From a virus: a stretch of DNA of 21,469 nt. The notes under the pieces are model-generated. The model saw nothing but the letters and a program-made list of their open reading frames with translations, did no database searches and was not told the origin of the DNA. The position numbers were made by a program, and so were the translations under genes. Every line of letters begins with the position of its first letter. Position 1 is the stretch's first letter. Below, piece after piece: positions 1-8,141 of this stretch. The stretch spans positions 1 to 21,469 of IMG/VR virus record IMGVR_UViG_3300044846_003145, one strand, 5' to 3'.

Positions 1-2
1 GG

Positions 3-77
3 GCTGAAAAATGGCAACCATTTTGGAGTGATTACTTTGCTAAGCAATCTAACAATTCCAGTACTGAATCGGTATGA
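3..77 (+). CDS. C-terminal end of an upstream gene (partial, tentative)
   Basis: A reading frame open from the window edge ends at TGA 75-77 and encodes a tryptophan-rich tail that begins AEKWQPFWSDYFAKQ and ends in a serine/asparagine-rich stretch. Its composition looks like the end of a real protein. It would overlap the following glycosyltransferase by about 40 nt, more than the usual overlaps here. No domain can be named from about 24 residues. Given the neighbours it may belong to the same sugar-modifying cassette, but that is inference. Confidence 0.35.
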   Translation, partial: AEKWQPFWSDYFAKQSNNSSTESV

Positions 78-687
78 CTTGCTCCAGCGTATGCTGGACA
101 GTATTGACCACCCAATTGAAAATTTGCTGATTATAGATAATGGTGGCGAACTTGATTCATTACGAATTCCGTCTAGTGTCAAGACACATAGGGTGTTGCA
201 GATGGTGTCAAATCTCGGTGTTGGAACTAGTTGGAATCTTGGAATCAAAAACTTTTATCAGTTACCTGTGTTTTATTTTGCCAGCGCAGATATGTGGTTC
301 GCCCCAGGAGACTTAGAAAAGCTTTCCACTGCTTCACCAAATCACATAAATCTTCACAAATCATTCCCACATTGGCAAGCATTTGCTATTGGGCAAAAAA
401 TCGTTGAACAAATTGGACTGTTCGATGAGGCACTTCATCCAATTTATTTTGAAGACAACGATTATGAGCGTAGAGCCAAAGCAAAAAACTTGGGAATACT
501 GCACCTAGATTTACAGGGTGGACATGACAACAGCTCTACAATTGCATCAGATAATCATTACCAACAGCGCAACAGCGCAACATTTCAAGACAATCAGGCC
601 TACTATCAGCAAAAAATTGCCAACAATGATTTTTCAGCTGGTCAGTGGGATATCACAAGAACGAGGAGAAACTCTTGGGCAAAGTAG
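37..687 (+). CDS. Family 2-like glycosyltransferase
   Basis: A 216-residue GT-A-fold glycosyltransferase that probably moves a sugar from a nucleotide-sugar donor to a virion protein or a cell-surface glycan. The N-terminus has the GT2 pattern (TIPVLNRYDLLQRMLDSI, then a LLIIDNGG strand). A SADMWF segment stands where the DxD region is expected. Near residue 140 is the family's FDEALHPIYFEDNDYERRA block. The frame is open to the window edge. I prefer TTG 37 because GGAG at 25-28 lies 8 nt upstream; GTG 28 would overlap that site. The gene runs 13 nt into the epimerase gene, so the two are probably co-translated. Family assignment is good; acceptor and donor are unknown. Confidence 0.75.
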   Translation: MLSNLTIPVLNRYDLLQRMLDSIDHPIENLLIIDNGGELDSLRIPSSVKTHRVLQMVSNLGVGTSWNLGIKNFYQLPVFYFASADMWFAPGDLEKLSTASPNHINLHKSFPHWQAFAIGQKIVEQIGLFDEALHPIYFEDNDYERRAKAKNLGILHLDLQGGHDNSSTIASDNHYQQRNSATFQDNQAYYQQKIANNDFSAGQWDITRTRRNSWAK

Positions 688-1682
688 TAATCACAGGTGT
701 GGCTGGATTTTTGGGCTCACATTTAGCAGATAAATACCTAGACAAAGGCTGGGAAGTTGTTGGCATAGACAACATGATTGGTGGCGACTGGGAGAACATT
801 CCAATTGGTGTGCAGTTTTTTGACCACGACCTTACAGACAGAACAATTATTGATAGAGGTTATTGGGCTGACACTGATTTGATTATTCACGCAGCTGCCT
901 TGGCTCATGAAGGTTTGTCAGTTTTTAGTCCTGCACTTATTGTTGAAAGCAATGTCATGGCAACTGTCAATGTTGCAACAGCAGCTGCAAAATACAATGT
1001 GAAGCGAGTTGTGTTTCTTAGTTCTATGGCTCGCTATGGTGATTTAGGAACACTGTTTGCAGAGGACATGACACCTCAGCCGAAAGACCCTTACGGAATT
1101 GCCAAACTGGCTTCAGAGAACTTGCTCAAAAACATCTGTGAAACACATGGGGTTGAATGGACAGTCATAGTTCCTCACAACATAATTGGAAGCAGGCAAA
1201 AATACGACGACCCCTACAGGAATGTGGCAAGCATTTTTGCTAACAGAATGTTGCAGGGCAAACAGCCCATTATTTACGGAGATGGAACACAAAAGCGGTC
1301 ATTTACATTTGTTGCTGATGTTGTAGAACCTCTGTATTTAGCCAGTCTGTCACCAGACACAAATGGCGAAATCATAAATGTTGGACCTGATAAAGAATCA
1401 AGCACCATCCTAGACCTCGCTGGGATGGTCGCCAGAAGCCTCAGATTCGATTTACAGCCACTTTTTGTAGAGGGTAGACCAAATGAGGTCAAGATTGCAC
1501 TTTGCTCGTCTGAGAAGGCAAAAAAGCTCTTAGGCTATGAAGCCAAAACTAGCCAAGAAGATGGAATTGCTGAATTAGTGGGCTGGATTGAATCAAATGG
1601 GGCAAAGCCTTTTGTCTATCATCTGCCGCTTGAAATTGTAAACGAAAAGACTCCACTTACCTGGGTCAAACGAATGATGTGA
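675..1682 (+). CDS. NAD-dependent nucleotide-sugar epimerase/dehydratase (extended SDR)
   Basis: A 335-residue extended short-chain dehydrogenase/reductase, probably acting on an NDP-sugar as UDP-glucose 4-epimerases or dTDP-glucose dehydratases do. It shows the Rossmann motif TGVAGFLGSHL at residues 7-17, a serine-rich SSMARYG segment near 116-122 and the catalytic YxxxK as Y140-GIA-K144. Length fits the family. A GTG at 645 would add ten residues, but TTG 675 is preferred: GAGGAGA at 663-669 sits 5 nt upstream and the Rossmann motif then starts at the usual distance. It partners the preceding glycosyltransferase and could supply its sugar donor. Exact substrate cannot be read from sequence. 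Confidence 0.85.
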   Translation: MGKVVITGVAGFLGSHLADKYLDKGWEVVGIDNMIGGDWENIPIGVQFFDHDLTDRTIIDRGYWADTDLIIHAAALAHEGLSVFSPALIVESNVMATVNVATAAAKYNVKRVVFLSSMARYGDLGTLFAEDMTPQPKDPYGIAKLASENLLKNICETHGVEWTVIVPHNIIGSRQKYDDPYRNVASIFANRMLQGKQPIIYGDGTQKRSFTFVADVVEPLYLASLSPDTNGEIINVGPDKESSTILDLAGMVARSLRFDLQPLFVEGRPNEVKIALCSSEKAKKLLGYEAKTSQEDGIAELVGWIESNGAKPFVYHLPLEIVNEKTPLTWVKRMM

Positions 1683-1700
1683 TTGGGATAGACTAGGAAC

Positions 1701-2297
1701 ATGGCAATCACAAATGGCTACTGCACACTAAATGAACTAAAAGCAAGCCTAAGAATCACTGACAACGTGGATGACACATTGCTTGAGCTTGCCATTGAAA
1801 GTGCCAGTCGTGAAATTGACAGCAGTTGTGAACGAACTTTTTACAACATGGGAACTGCAACAAGAAACTTTGTGGCACAAGACGCCTACTACACAGAGAT
1901 TGACGACCTTATTTCAATCACACATCTAAAGACTGACCCAGATGGTGACGGCAGTTACACAATCACCTGGTCAGCTAGTGATTATCAGCTCGAACCGCTA
2001 AATGGTTTTGTCAGTGGCATTGTTTCACCTTCAACAGGAATAAGAGCCAAAGACACCTACCTGTTTCCAGTAGAGGAAGGCGAAGCACTGGTTGAAGTTC
2101 GTGGTGTTTGGGGGTGGTCAGCCACACCAGTTGCAGTAAAACAAGCAACGATAATTATGGCTAGCAGACTTTACAAACGAAATGACAGCCCTCTTGGTGT
2201 TGCTGGTTTTGGTGACATTGGCGTTGTTCGTGTAGCAAAACTAGACCCAGATGTTGAAGCTCTAATCATGCCATTCAAAAAGCCCAGGTTTGCATGA
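1701..2297 (+). CDS. Head-tail connector (gp6-like adaptor)
   Basis: A 198-residue protein resembling the gp6/QLRG head-tail connector family, which forms a ring below the portal and links the filled capsid to the tail. The typical N-terminus is visible: TLNELKASLRI, then DDTLLELAIESASREIDSSCERTFY, a helical region with alternating acidic and hydrophobic residues. A beta-rich middle and a C-terminal helix (QATIIMASRLYKRNDSPLGVAGFGD) follow. AGGAA precedes ATG 1701. Its position before tail terminator and tail tube genes agrees. The capsid and portal genes expected upstream are displaced by the sugar cassette or lie outside the window. Confidence 0.75.
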   Translation: MAITNGYCTLNELKASLRITDNVDDTLLELAIESASREIDSSCERTFYNMGTATRNFVAQDAYYTEIDDLISITHLKTDPDGDGSYTITWSASDYQLEPLNGFVSGIVSPSTGIRAKDTYLFPVEEGEALVEVRGVWGWSATPVAVKQATIIMASRLYKRNDSPLGVAGFGDIGVVRVAKLDPDVEALIMPFKKPRFA

Positions 2298-2701
2298 GCA
2301 CTATAGATGACATGCGAACTGGTTTGGCAACAAACCTAGCAAGAATTTCAGGTTTGCGAACTGCAGGAGAATTGCCTGACAATCCCAGCCCACCAATTGC
2401 AGTAGTCAATCTGCGAAGCATCCAGTATGACCAAGCATTTGGCAAGGGGCTGGCAGTGTATAATTTCGTTGTCACAGTAATTGTTGGACGTGCAGCTGAG
2501 CGAATTGCACAGCGAAAGCTAAATGATTACTGCGACAACACTGGAAGTCAGAGTGTAAAAACAGCGATTGAGTTTGACAAAACTCTTGGCGGTTCTGCCT
2601 TTGACGTTCGCGTTGTTTCACTAGATAACATTGGGAACATTCAGTTGAATGAGGCAACTTATTTAGCTGCTGAATTCAATGTGAATGTTTACTCAAACTA
2701 A
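2294..2701 (+). CDS. Probable tail terminator / tail completion protein
   Basis: A 135-residue protein whose start overlaps the connector stop (ATGA). The layout (MSTIDDMRTGLATNLARISGLR helix, PPIAVVNLRSIQYD strand, a long VYNFVVTVIVGRAAERIAQRKLNDYC strand-helix unit, C-terminal LAAEFNVNVYSN strand) resembles the minor tail or tail-terminator proteins of actinophages. The place between connector and tail tube is where tail terminators lie. Such proteins cap the growing tail tube and dock it to the head. No catalytic motif is expected or seen. The assignment rests on context and general fold pattern. Confidence 0.6.
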   Translation: MSTIDDMRTGLATNLARISGLRTAGELPDNPSPPIAVVNLRSIQYDQAFGKGLAVYNFVVTVIVGRAAERIAQRKLNDYCDNTGSQSVKTAIEFDKTLGGSAFDVRVVSLDNIGNIQLNEATYLAAEFNVNVYSN

Positions 2702-2713
2702 GGAGAATAAAGA

Positions 2714-3121
2714 ATGGCAAAGTTTGTCGCCACAGACTACGCTATAACAATTGGCACTGCCAATTTCAGCCAGTCACTAGCTGCTGTGACCCTAGACATC
2801 ACAACTGATGAACAGGAAACAACTGCATTTGGTGACACTTACCGCACCAGAATTGCTGGTTTGCGTGACGCCTCTCTGACTCTCGACTTCCACCAGGACT
2901 TCGGCGCAGGCTCAGTAGATGCAACACTGTTCCCACTGCTTGGCTCAGCTGTAGCTTTTACAATCAAGCCAACTTCTGGAACTGTCACTGCAACAAACCC
3001 TAGCTATTCAGGAACAGCGCTAGTTACTCAGTACCAGCCATTTGCCAACAGTGTTGGTGACTTGGCTACTCTGTCTGTAACATGGCCTGTATCTGGTGCT
3101 GTAGCAAGAGCGACTGCGTAG
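2714..3121 (+). CDS. Major tail (tail tube) protein
   Basis: A 135-residue protein matching short siphovirus tail-tube subunits: beta-rich, with ITIGTANFSQSLAAVTLDITTDEQETTAFGDTY-type segments (residues about 10-45), a GLRDASLTLDFHQDF strand pair and a SVTWPVSG strand near the end. These subunits stack as hexamers to form the tail channel. AAGGAG lies just upstream of ATG 2714. The frameshifted chaperone gene follows directly, which is the standard order of tube, chaperones, tape measure. Confidence 0.8.
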   Translation: MAKFVATDYAITIGTANFSQSLAAVTLDITTDEQETTAFGDTYRTRIAGLRDASLTLDFHQDFGAGSVDATLFPLLGSAVAFTIKPTSGTVTATNPSYSGTALVTQYQPFANSVGDLATLSVTWPVSGAVARATA

Positions 3122-3131
3122 GAATAAAAAA

Positions 3132-3389
3132 ATGCAAATCAACCTACAGCTCGAATACACTGACGGCACTAAGAAAACTGTTACTGCTAGACCAAGTGAC
3201 TTTGTTGCATTTGAAACTAAGTTCAATCTCAGCATTGCAAAGCTAGAGCAAGAGGTGAAATTCACACACCTCTTGTTCTTAGCTTGGCATGTTGAAAAGC
3301 GAACCAAAGCAACTGAGTTGGAATTTGACAACTGGGTAGATTCAGTTGAAGTAATTCAGGCAGAAGAACAAAAAAAATCAAAGGGCTAG
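3132..3389 (+). CDS. Tail assembly chaperone, short (gpG-like) form
   Basis: An 85-residue acidic protein in the position of lambda gpG. It starts with a short beta segment (INLQLEYTDGTKKTVTARPSDFVAFETKF), has a helical middle (LLFLAWHVEKRTKATELEFDNWVDSVEVIQAEEQ) and ends in KKSKG at TAG 3387-3389. This is the product of normal termination. gpG-like chaperones coat the tape measure during tail assembly and are not in the virion. The run of eight A residues at its end is a frameshift site feeding the longer product. Confidence 0.75.
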   Translation: MQINLQLEYTDGTKKTVTARPSDFVAFETKFNLSIAKLEQEVKFTHLLFLAWHVEKRTKATELEFDNWVDSVEVIQAEEQKKSKG

Positions 3390-3535
3390 GTGCTAATTCA
3401 GCACATTGGTTGCTGGCAGTCCTAGCTTATGAATACAAAATCAGTCCACGTGAACTGATGGAACTAGAGCCACGCATGCTGTGGACAATGGGTCGTGTAC
3501 TAGAGCACATAAATAACCAACACCGCAAACGCTAG
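3132..3535 (+). CDS. Tail assembly chaperone, -1 frameshift fusion (gpGT-like)
   Basis: Ribosomes that slip back one base on A-AAA-AAA (3371-3377) read 3377-3535 in the -1 frame and give a 134-residue fusion. The first 82 residues are shared with the short form; 52 are new, beginning IKGLGANSAHWLLAVLAYEYK and ending NNQHRKR before TAG 3533-3535. The new tail looks like the usual C-terminal chaperone extension: PRELMELEPRMLWTMGRVLEHI is helical and suited to binding the tube protein. It has no start codon of its own near its beginning. The slip direction follows from the frame of the downstream coding stretch. Confidence 0.75.
3371..3428 (+). promoter_or_regulatory. Programmed -1 ribosomal frameshift site with downstream stem
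   Basis: The slippery heptamer A AAA AAA (3371-3377) is in the right register for -1 slippage. After a 7-nt spacer, GCTAGG (3385-3390) can pair perfectly with CCTAGC (3421-3426); two further G-U pairs (3383-3384 with 3427-3428) are possible. Inside this, TGCT (3391-3394) can pair with AGCA (3400-3403). Spacer and stem suit a stimulatory RNA structure. The structure is inferred by eye, not folded. Confidence 0.65.
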
Positions 3536-3559
3536 AATTGTTTGGGTTAGGAGAATCCA

Positions 3560-4069
3560 GTGCTTACAATTGAGGAAATTGACCCAAAAGCTTTTCGCAA
3601 AGCGCTGGCTGCTCTCAATGAAATTGAACCTGAAAGCAGAAAAAAACTAGAGCAAGAACTAAAAAGTTCTCTAAATTCTTATGCTTCTAGGTTGGCTGAC
3701 AGAATGCCTGAAATTTCACCGCTCAGAGGCATGAACCACAGCTTTGATACTGGTTACAACAAGCCAAAAGGTAAAGTTTCATTCACCCCTGGTTCAAGCA
3801 GAAAAACAGCTGGTCGTGTTTTGGCAATACAGCTGGATGCTGGCAGACAGCGTGGTTTTTACATTATGGAATTAGCTGGCACTAGGTCAAAAGGACAAAC
3901 CAGAGCTGGTCGCACAATGATTCAACGATTGAACCAGGACAAACCGCTAACAGGAAAACGTGGTGGTCGTTATGCCTGGCGTGAATTCCTAAAAATGTTT
4001 GGTGATGTGCAACGCATTGCAGACCAAGCAATAAATGAAGCACTAGCCAGATTGGAGAAAACTCTCTAA
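3560..4069 (+). CDS. Unknown protein between tail chaperones and tape measure
   Basis: A 169-residue basic protein starting at GTG 3560, with AGGAGA about 4 nt upstream; the next possible start would lose the opening helix. It opens with MLTIEEIDPKAFRKALAALNEIEPESRKKLEQELK, a helix typical of HK97-gp10-like head-tail or neck proteins, and has a basic middle (GTRSKGQTRAGRTMIQRLN) and a helical C-terminus. Its stop overlaps the tape measure start (TAATG). HK97-gp10-like proteins normally lie before the tube gene, so this assignment is doubtful. A tail-related role is inferred from position only. Confidence 0.6.
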   Translation: MLTIEEIDPKAFRKALAALNEIEPESRKKLEQELKSSLNSYASRLADRMPEISPLRGMNHSFDTGYNKPKGKVSFTPGSSRKTAGRVLAIQLDAGRQRGFYIMELAGTRSKGQTRAGRTMIQRLNQDKPLTGKRGGRYAWREFLKMFGDVQRIADQAINEALARLEKTL

Positions 4070-6555
4070 TGGCACTAAATCTAAATATTATTTCAAAATT
4101 CAACCCCAAAGGAATAAACGAAGCACAGTCTGCTTTTGGTTCAATTGGCGGTTCAATCAAAAAGTTTGCTGGTTTGGCAGCTACAGCATTCGCAACAATT
4201 GGCGCAGGTCAATTCCTAAAAGATTCAATCAAGCAGGCTTCAGACCTTGGCGAAAGCATAAACGCTGTAAACAAAGCATATGGAACTTATGCCAAAGATG
4301 TTTTGGCACTTGGTGATGATGTTGCTAGTCGCTTAGGTCTTGCAACAGTTGACTTCAATGCAGCTGCGGTTAGATTTTCTGCTTTTGCTGAAAGAGTTGT
4401 TGGTGAAGGTGGCAATGTTGCAGGCTTTGTAGATAGCCTAACCACCCGAGCAGCTGATTTTGCTTCTGTATTCAACATTGACGTTTCAGAAGCGTTGCAA
4501 GTATTTCAGTCAGGTTTGTCTGGTGAGGCAGAACCACTAAAGCGCTTTGGTATTAACCTGCTCGATTCTGAAGTAAAGGCTTATGCATATGCCAATGGAA
4601 TTGCTAAGGCTGGTGCTGCACTAACTGAAACTGAAAAAGTGCAAGCACGTTATGGGTTGCTGTTGCAATCCACTGCAAAAACTGCTGGTGACTTTGCAGA
4701 CACATCTGATGGATTGGCTAACTCACAGCGTATTTTGGCTGCGAATGTTCAGAACTTGCAGGCGCAGGTTGGTGAAGGCTTAGCACCAGTTATGGCAACA
4801 CTGACTAGCGCACTAGTTCCATTGGTTGAATTTGTTTTCCCACTTATAGCAGATTTTCTAAATAAATACATTGTGCCAGGAGCTGACAGGGCAGCTACGG
4901 CCTTCAAAGCTTTTACTGCTGGTGTGAAGGAAAATGGTTTTGACCTAGCAAACATTTTTGAAACTCTGAACACTGGTATCACCAGATTTTTGTCTGAGGG
5001 TGGGTTGCAGAAGGTTTTTGAGCGCATTGCACAAATGCGAACAGACTTTTTAGATTCAATAATGACAGCCTTACCAGGAATCATAGATGCATTTATTCAG
5101 TTCATTCCTGAAATAATAAGATTCTTTGCTAATGACTTATTGCCAATGTTGGTCAGGGAACTGTCAGGAATCATTACTCAATTGGCTAAGGTAATTGCTA
5201 CTGCTTTGCCAAAATTGGTAGAAGCCTTGCTATCACTTATGCCTGAAATTCTAAAAGCGGCTACGACTTTATTTCAGACCCTAGTTGAAGCAGTCATTGT
5301 CATTGTTCCTTCACTGATAAAAACAATTGGTGATTTGTTGCCAGACATTGTTAGGGCAATTTTGAAAATGTTGCCTGAAATAATCAAGGCAGCTGTTGAA
5401 CTCTTTACAGCGTTGGTCAAGGCAATCCCACAAATAATTCCGCCACTGATTACTGCAATTTTAGACCTGTTGCCAGTCATTATTGACACAGTAATTGACA
5501 TGTTGCCAGAACTTATTTCAGCAGCTTTTGATTTGTTTACTGGCTTGATTACTGGATTACTAAAAGCAACGCCAAGCCTTATTCAAGCAGTAATTGACTT
5601 GGTGCCTCAGATTACAGGTGCAATTCTTCAAAATATGCCCAAACTTTTAGCAGCTGGTTTTGAAATTGTAAAGGGACTGGCTGAAGGAATTATCAAAAAC
5701 GCCCCAACAATTTTGGCTGAAGCTGCCAAAACAATGGGAACAGTGCTAGTCAACGGCGTAAAAAGCCTGCTGGGCATCAAATCACCATCCACAGTTTTCT
5801 ATGATTTAGGTCTTGATGTTGGTGCTGGTTTTGTTGCTGGTATGCGAGCAAGTTTAGATGACATTTCAAAAGCTGCTGATGAACTAGCTTTAGCTGCAGC
5901 AAAAAAGGCACAAGAGGCTCTAAACAAAGCTGGCATAACAAATATCTACTCAAATTTTGGTGTGCCACAGCCTGCAACAACAAAGGCAGGAACACTTTTT
6001 GATGTTGGCAAAGCAACTGATGACTTAAATGCTATCTATGACTATATGAATGCTAAAACTGTTGAACAAATGCATGAAATTGAAAGATTTATTTTGGGCA
6101 TGACATTCCAAGAAGCATTAGACATACTGTTTGAAGGGGTAGATGACGGAACAGGCGCACTGATTGAATCTATAAACAACATTGCAAAAACATTTACTGA
6201 ATTATCTGCATCTGTTGCTCAAAAAGGTTTATTGCCATTTGAAGTTTTGGGCATTTCAGGTCAAGAATCTGGTGGTGGTGGGGTTGGCACTTTGTCAACT
6301 ATGGCTTTGGCAGCTGGTGGTTTTGTTCAGCAACCTGTCAATGCAATTGTTGGTGAAGCAGGTCCTGAAGTTGTCATGCCACTGGACAGATTTGAAAACT
6401 TGCTAAATACAAGCAACAGACAGCCATCAGTGAACCAATACGAAATAACAATCAACGCTGGTATAGGCTCAGACCCAGTAACAATTGGCAGATACGTCAC
6501 AGATGCAATCAAGCGTTATGAATCTGTATCTGGGAAAGTCTTTGCTAGTGCATGA
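4069..6555 (+). CDS. Tape measure protein
   Basis: An 828-residue protein that sets tail length and fills the tail lumen. It opens with an amphipathic region (FGSIGGSIKKFAGLAATAFATIGAGQFLKDS) typical of tape measures. A long hydrophobic, repetitive helical region around residues 330-530 is built from recurring LLPEII/LP-I-I blocks roughly every 18-20 residues. Two conserved tape-measure signatures follow: LLGIKSPSTVF near residue 570 and GGFVQQP...VGEAGPEVVMPL near residues 745-770. At about 1.5 angstroms per residue, 828 residues suggest a tail near 120 nm. No lytic or peptidase motif is visible. Coupled upstream by TAATG and downstream by ATGA. Confidence 0.92.
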   Translation: MALNLNIISKFNPKGINEAQSAFGSIGGSIKKFAGLAATAFATIGAGQFLKDSIKQASDLGESINAVNKAYGTYAKDVLALGDDVASRLGLATVDFNAAAVRFSAFAERVVGEGGNVAGFVDSLTTRAADFASVFNIDVSEALQVFQSGLSGEAEPLKRFGINLLDSEVKAYAYANGIAKAGAALTETEKVQARYGLLLQSTAKTAGDFADTSDGLANSQRILAANVQNLQAQVGEGLAPVMATLTSALVPLVEFVFPLIADFLNKYIVPGADRAATAFKAFTAGVKENGFDLANIFETLNTGITRFLSEGGLQKVFERIAQMRTDFLDSIMTALPGIIDAFIQFIPEIIRFFANDLLPMLVRELSGIITQLAKVIATALPKLVEALLSLMPEILKAATTLFQTLVEAVIVIVPSLIKTIGDLLPDIVRAILKMLPEIIKAAVELFTALVKAIPQIIPPLITAILDLLPVIIDTVIDMLPELISAAFDLFTGLITGLLKATPSLIQAVIDLVPQITGAILQNMPKLLAAGFEIVKGLAEGIIKNAPTILAEAAKTMGTVLVNGVKSLLGIKSPSTVFYDLGLDVGAGFVAGMRASLDDISKAADELALAAAKKAQEALNKAGITNIYSNFGVPQPATTKAGTLFDVGKATDDLNAIYDYMNAKTVEQMHEIERFILGMTFQEALDILFEGVDDGTGALIESINNIAKTFTELSASVAQKGLLPFEVLGISGQESGGGGVGTLSTMALAAGGFVQQPVNAIVGEAGPEVVMPLDRFENLLNTSNRQPSVNQYEITINAGIGSDPVTIGRYVTDAIKRYESVSGKVFASA

Positions 6556-7760
6556 GTGTAAAAGTTGAATTAGGCTTTACAGCTGACGGAGCAGGTGGTC
6601 CTTTCTTTACACTGGATGACCCTGTTTTGGGCAAACTAGATGACCCCAATGTTTTTTTGGGTGGCGGTGAGGTTTTTGCAGATGTTTCTGCTTACTTCAA
6701 ATCATTCCAAATTCGCAGAGGAAAATCTAGGGAATTAGACCGCTATCAGTCTGGGCAAGCCTCAGTAACATTTGACAATCAAGCAAGAGTGTTTGACCCA
6801 ACTTTTGAATCCAGTCCCTATTATGGGCAGATTGTTCCTAAACGCATGGTCAGAATAAGTGTGGACAATGTTATTCAATATGAAGGCACTGTGGATGATT
6901 GGAACTTGGAATATGAACCAGGCACAAACTCAGTTGCAACGTGCTACGCATTTGATTCATTTAGTTATTTTGTAAGCGCAGAACTTGGAACTGCTACTTA
7001 CAGTGTTGAAACTACAGCAAACAGACTAAATAATTTGCTAGACAATTTGAACTGGTCAGCAACTAAACGTGACATTGCTTTTACTGGGGCAACATTAGCT
7101 GGAACTGTAATTACTGAGGTTACAGATGCATTGCCAGTCATGCAAACTGTCGCATTGTCTGAGCCTGGTGATTTATTTATTTCAAAAGATGGTGATGTGA
7201 AACTTGTTGGACGAAACACAGGCTTTAGTTCTAGTGGCGCTATTTTTAGTGATTCTGGCTCTGGCATTCCTTACAAAACAATCAAAGCAATTTACGGCTC
7301 AGAATTGCTTTACAACATTGTAAATACAACCAGTTCAGTTGGAACAGCAACTGCTACCAACACAAGCAGTGTCACTTCTTATGGTCAGCGTGCATTGAAT
7401 CAGGAAACTTACTTAAGCACGACTGGACAACTAGAAGAATTAGCAGAATATTTGGTTAGCAGATATGGCAACCCTGAATACAGATTTGAAGGCATAACAG
7501 TTGACTTGCGTGCTATTTCATCTGGGCAAAGAGCTCAGGTTGTTGCGCTAGAACTAGGCGATGTGGTCAGGGTGGATTTTACACCTAGCAAAATTCCACC
7601 TGCGCTGACTAGATATGGCAAGGTTATTGGTCTAGGTCTAAGTGTCACTCCCCAATCTGAGGAAGTCTTCATTTCGCTACAATCCACACAGGGCTCGTTG
7701 TTTGTTCTTGATGACCCAATCTTTGGTAAGCTAGATGCAGGAAACATTTTAGGTTGGTAA
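6552..7760 (+). CDS. Minor tail (baseplate / distal tail type) protein
   Basis: A 402-residue, beta-rich protein directly after the tape measure, where actinophages place distal-tail and baseplate proteins. Residues about 45-130 (ADVSAYFKSFQIRRGKSRELDRYQSGQASVTFDNQARVFDP, then a YEGTVDDW strand) match the common minor tail fold. The LDDPVLGKLDDPNVFLG block near residues 21-37 returns in altered form at the C-terminus as LDDPIFGKLDAGNILGW, the last 17 residues. Overlaps the tape measure stop by ATGA. It probably forms part of the tail tip. No enzyme motif seen. Confidence 0.75.
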   Translation: MSVKVELGFTADGAGGPFFTLDDPVLGKLDDPNVFLGGGEVFADVSAYFKSFQIRRGKSRELDRYQSGQASVTFDNQARVFDPTFESSPYYGQIVPKRMVRISVDNVIQYEGTVDDWNLEYEPGTNSVATCYAFDSFSYFVSAELGTATYSVETTANRLNNLLDNLNWSATKRDIAFTGATLAGTVITEVTDALPVMQTVALSEPGDLFISKDGDVKLVGRNTGFSSSGAIFSDSGSGIPYKTIKAIYGSELLYNIVNTTSSVGTATATNTSSVTSYGQRALNQETYLSTTGQLEELAEYLVSRYGNPEYRFEGITVDLRAISSGQRAQVVALELGDVVRVDFTPSKIPPALTRYGKVIGLGLSVTPQSEEVFISLQSTQGSLFVLDDPIFGKLDAGNILGW

Positions 7761-7763
7761 TAA

Positions 7764-8141
7764 ATGCCGTATAAAGACTTCACAGTTGGTCAGACACTTA
7801 CAAGTGCTGAAGTAGATGACTACTTGATGAGACAAACTGTCATGGTTTTTGACAGTGCCAGCGCTCGTTCATCTGCTTTGGGGACTGTTGTTGCAGAGGG
7901 CATGGTTTCTTACTTGAAGGACACAGACATTGTGCAGCAATACAATGGCACAGCCTGGGCACCAGTTGGGGTAGATTCTTTCACAACGACAGGCACAGCA
8001 GGTAATTTATTGCTTTCAAATGGCACTGCTGGTGTCACTTGGTTTGCTAATGGACAAGCAGGTCAAGCTATAATAAGCAACGGAACGGCAGGACCTGCTT
8101 ATGAAAATAGAATTAGTCCGCTTTTACTTCTAGGAGTGTAA
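7764..8141 (+). CDS. Small tail-tip / fibre-region protein
   Basis: A 125-residue protein starting MPYKDFTVGQTLTSAEVDDYLMRQTVMVFDSASAR, an N-terminus common in small tail proteins of freshwater actinophages, followed by a YLKDTDIVQQYNGTAWAPVG motif of the kind used in structural tail proteins. The C-terminal half has short repeats (GTAGNLLLSNGTAGVTW, GQAGQAIISNGTAGPAY), which suggests a small trimeric fibre-like domain. Only a weak AGG lies about 10 nt before ATG 7764. Role inferred from position and composition. Confidence 0.6.
   Translation: MPYKDFTVGQTLTSAEVDDYLMRQTVMVFDSASARSSALGTVVAEGMVSYLKDTDIVQQYNGTAWAPVGVDSFTTTGTAGNLLLSNGTAGVTWFANGQAGQAIISNGTAGPAYENRISPLLLLGV

Noticed and set aside
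3020-3331. 103-residue minus-strand frame
   Set aside because: It spans the end of the tail tube gene and most of the chaperone gene, both well supported on the plus strand.
5777-6016. 79-residue minus-strand frame rich in leucine and glutamine
   Set aside because: It is antisense to the tape measure gene and has low-complexity composition with no start signal.
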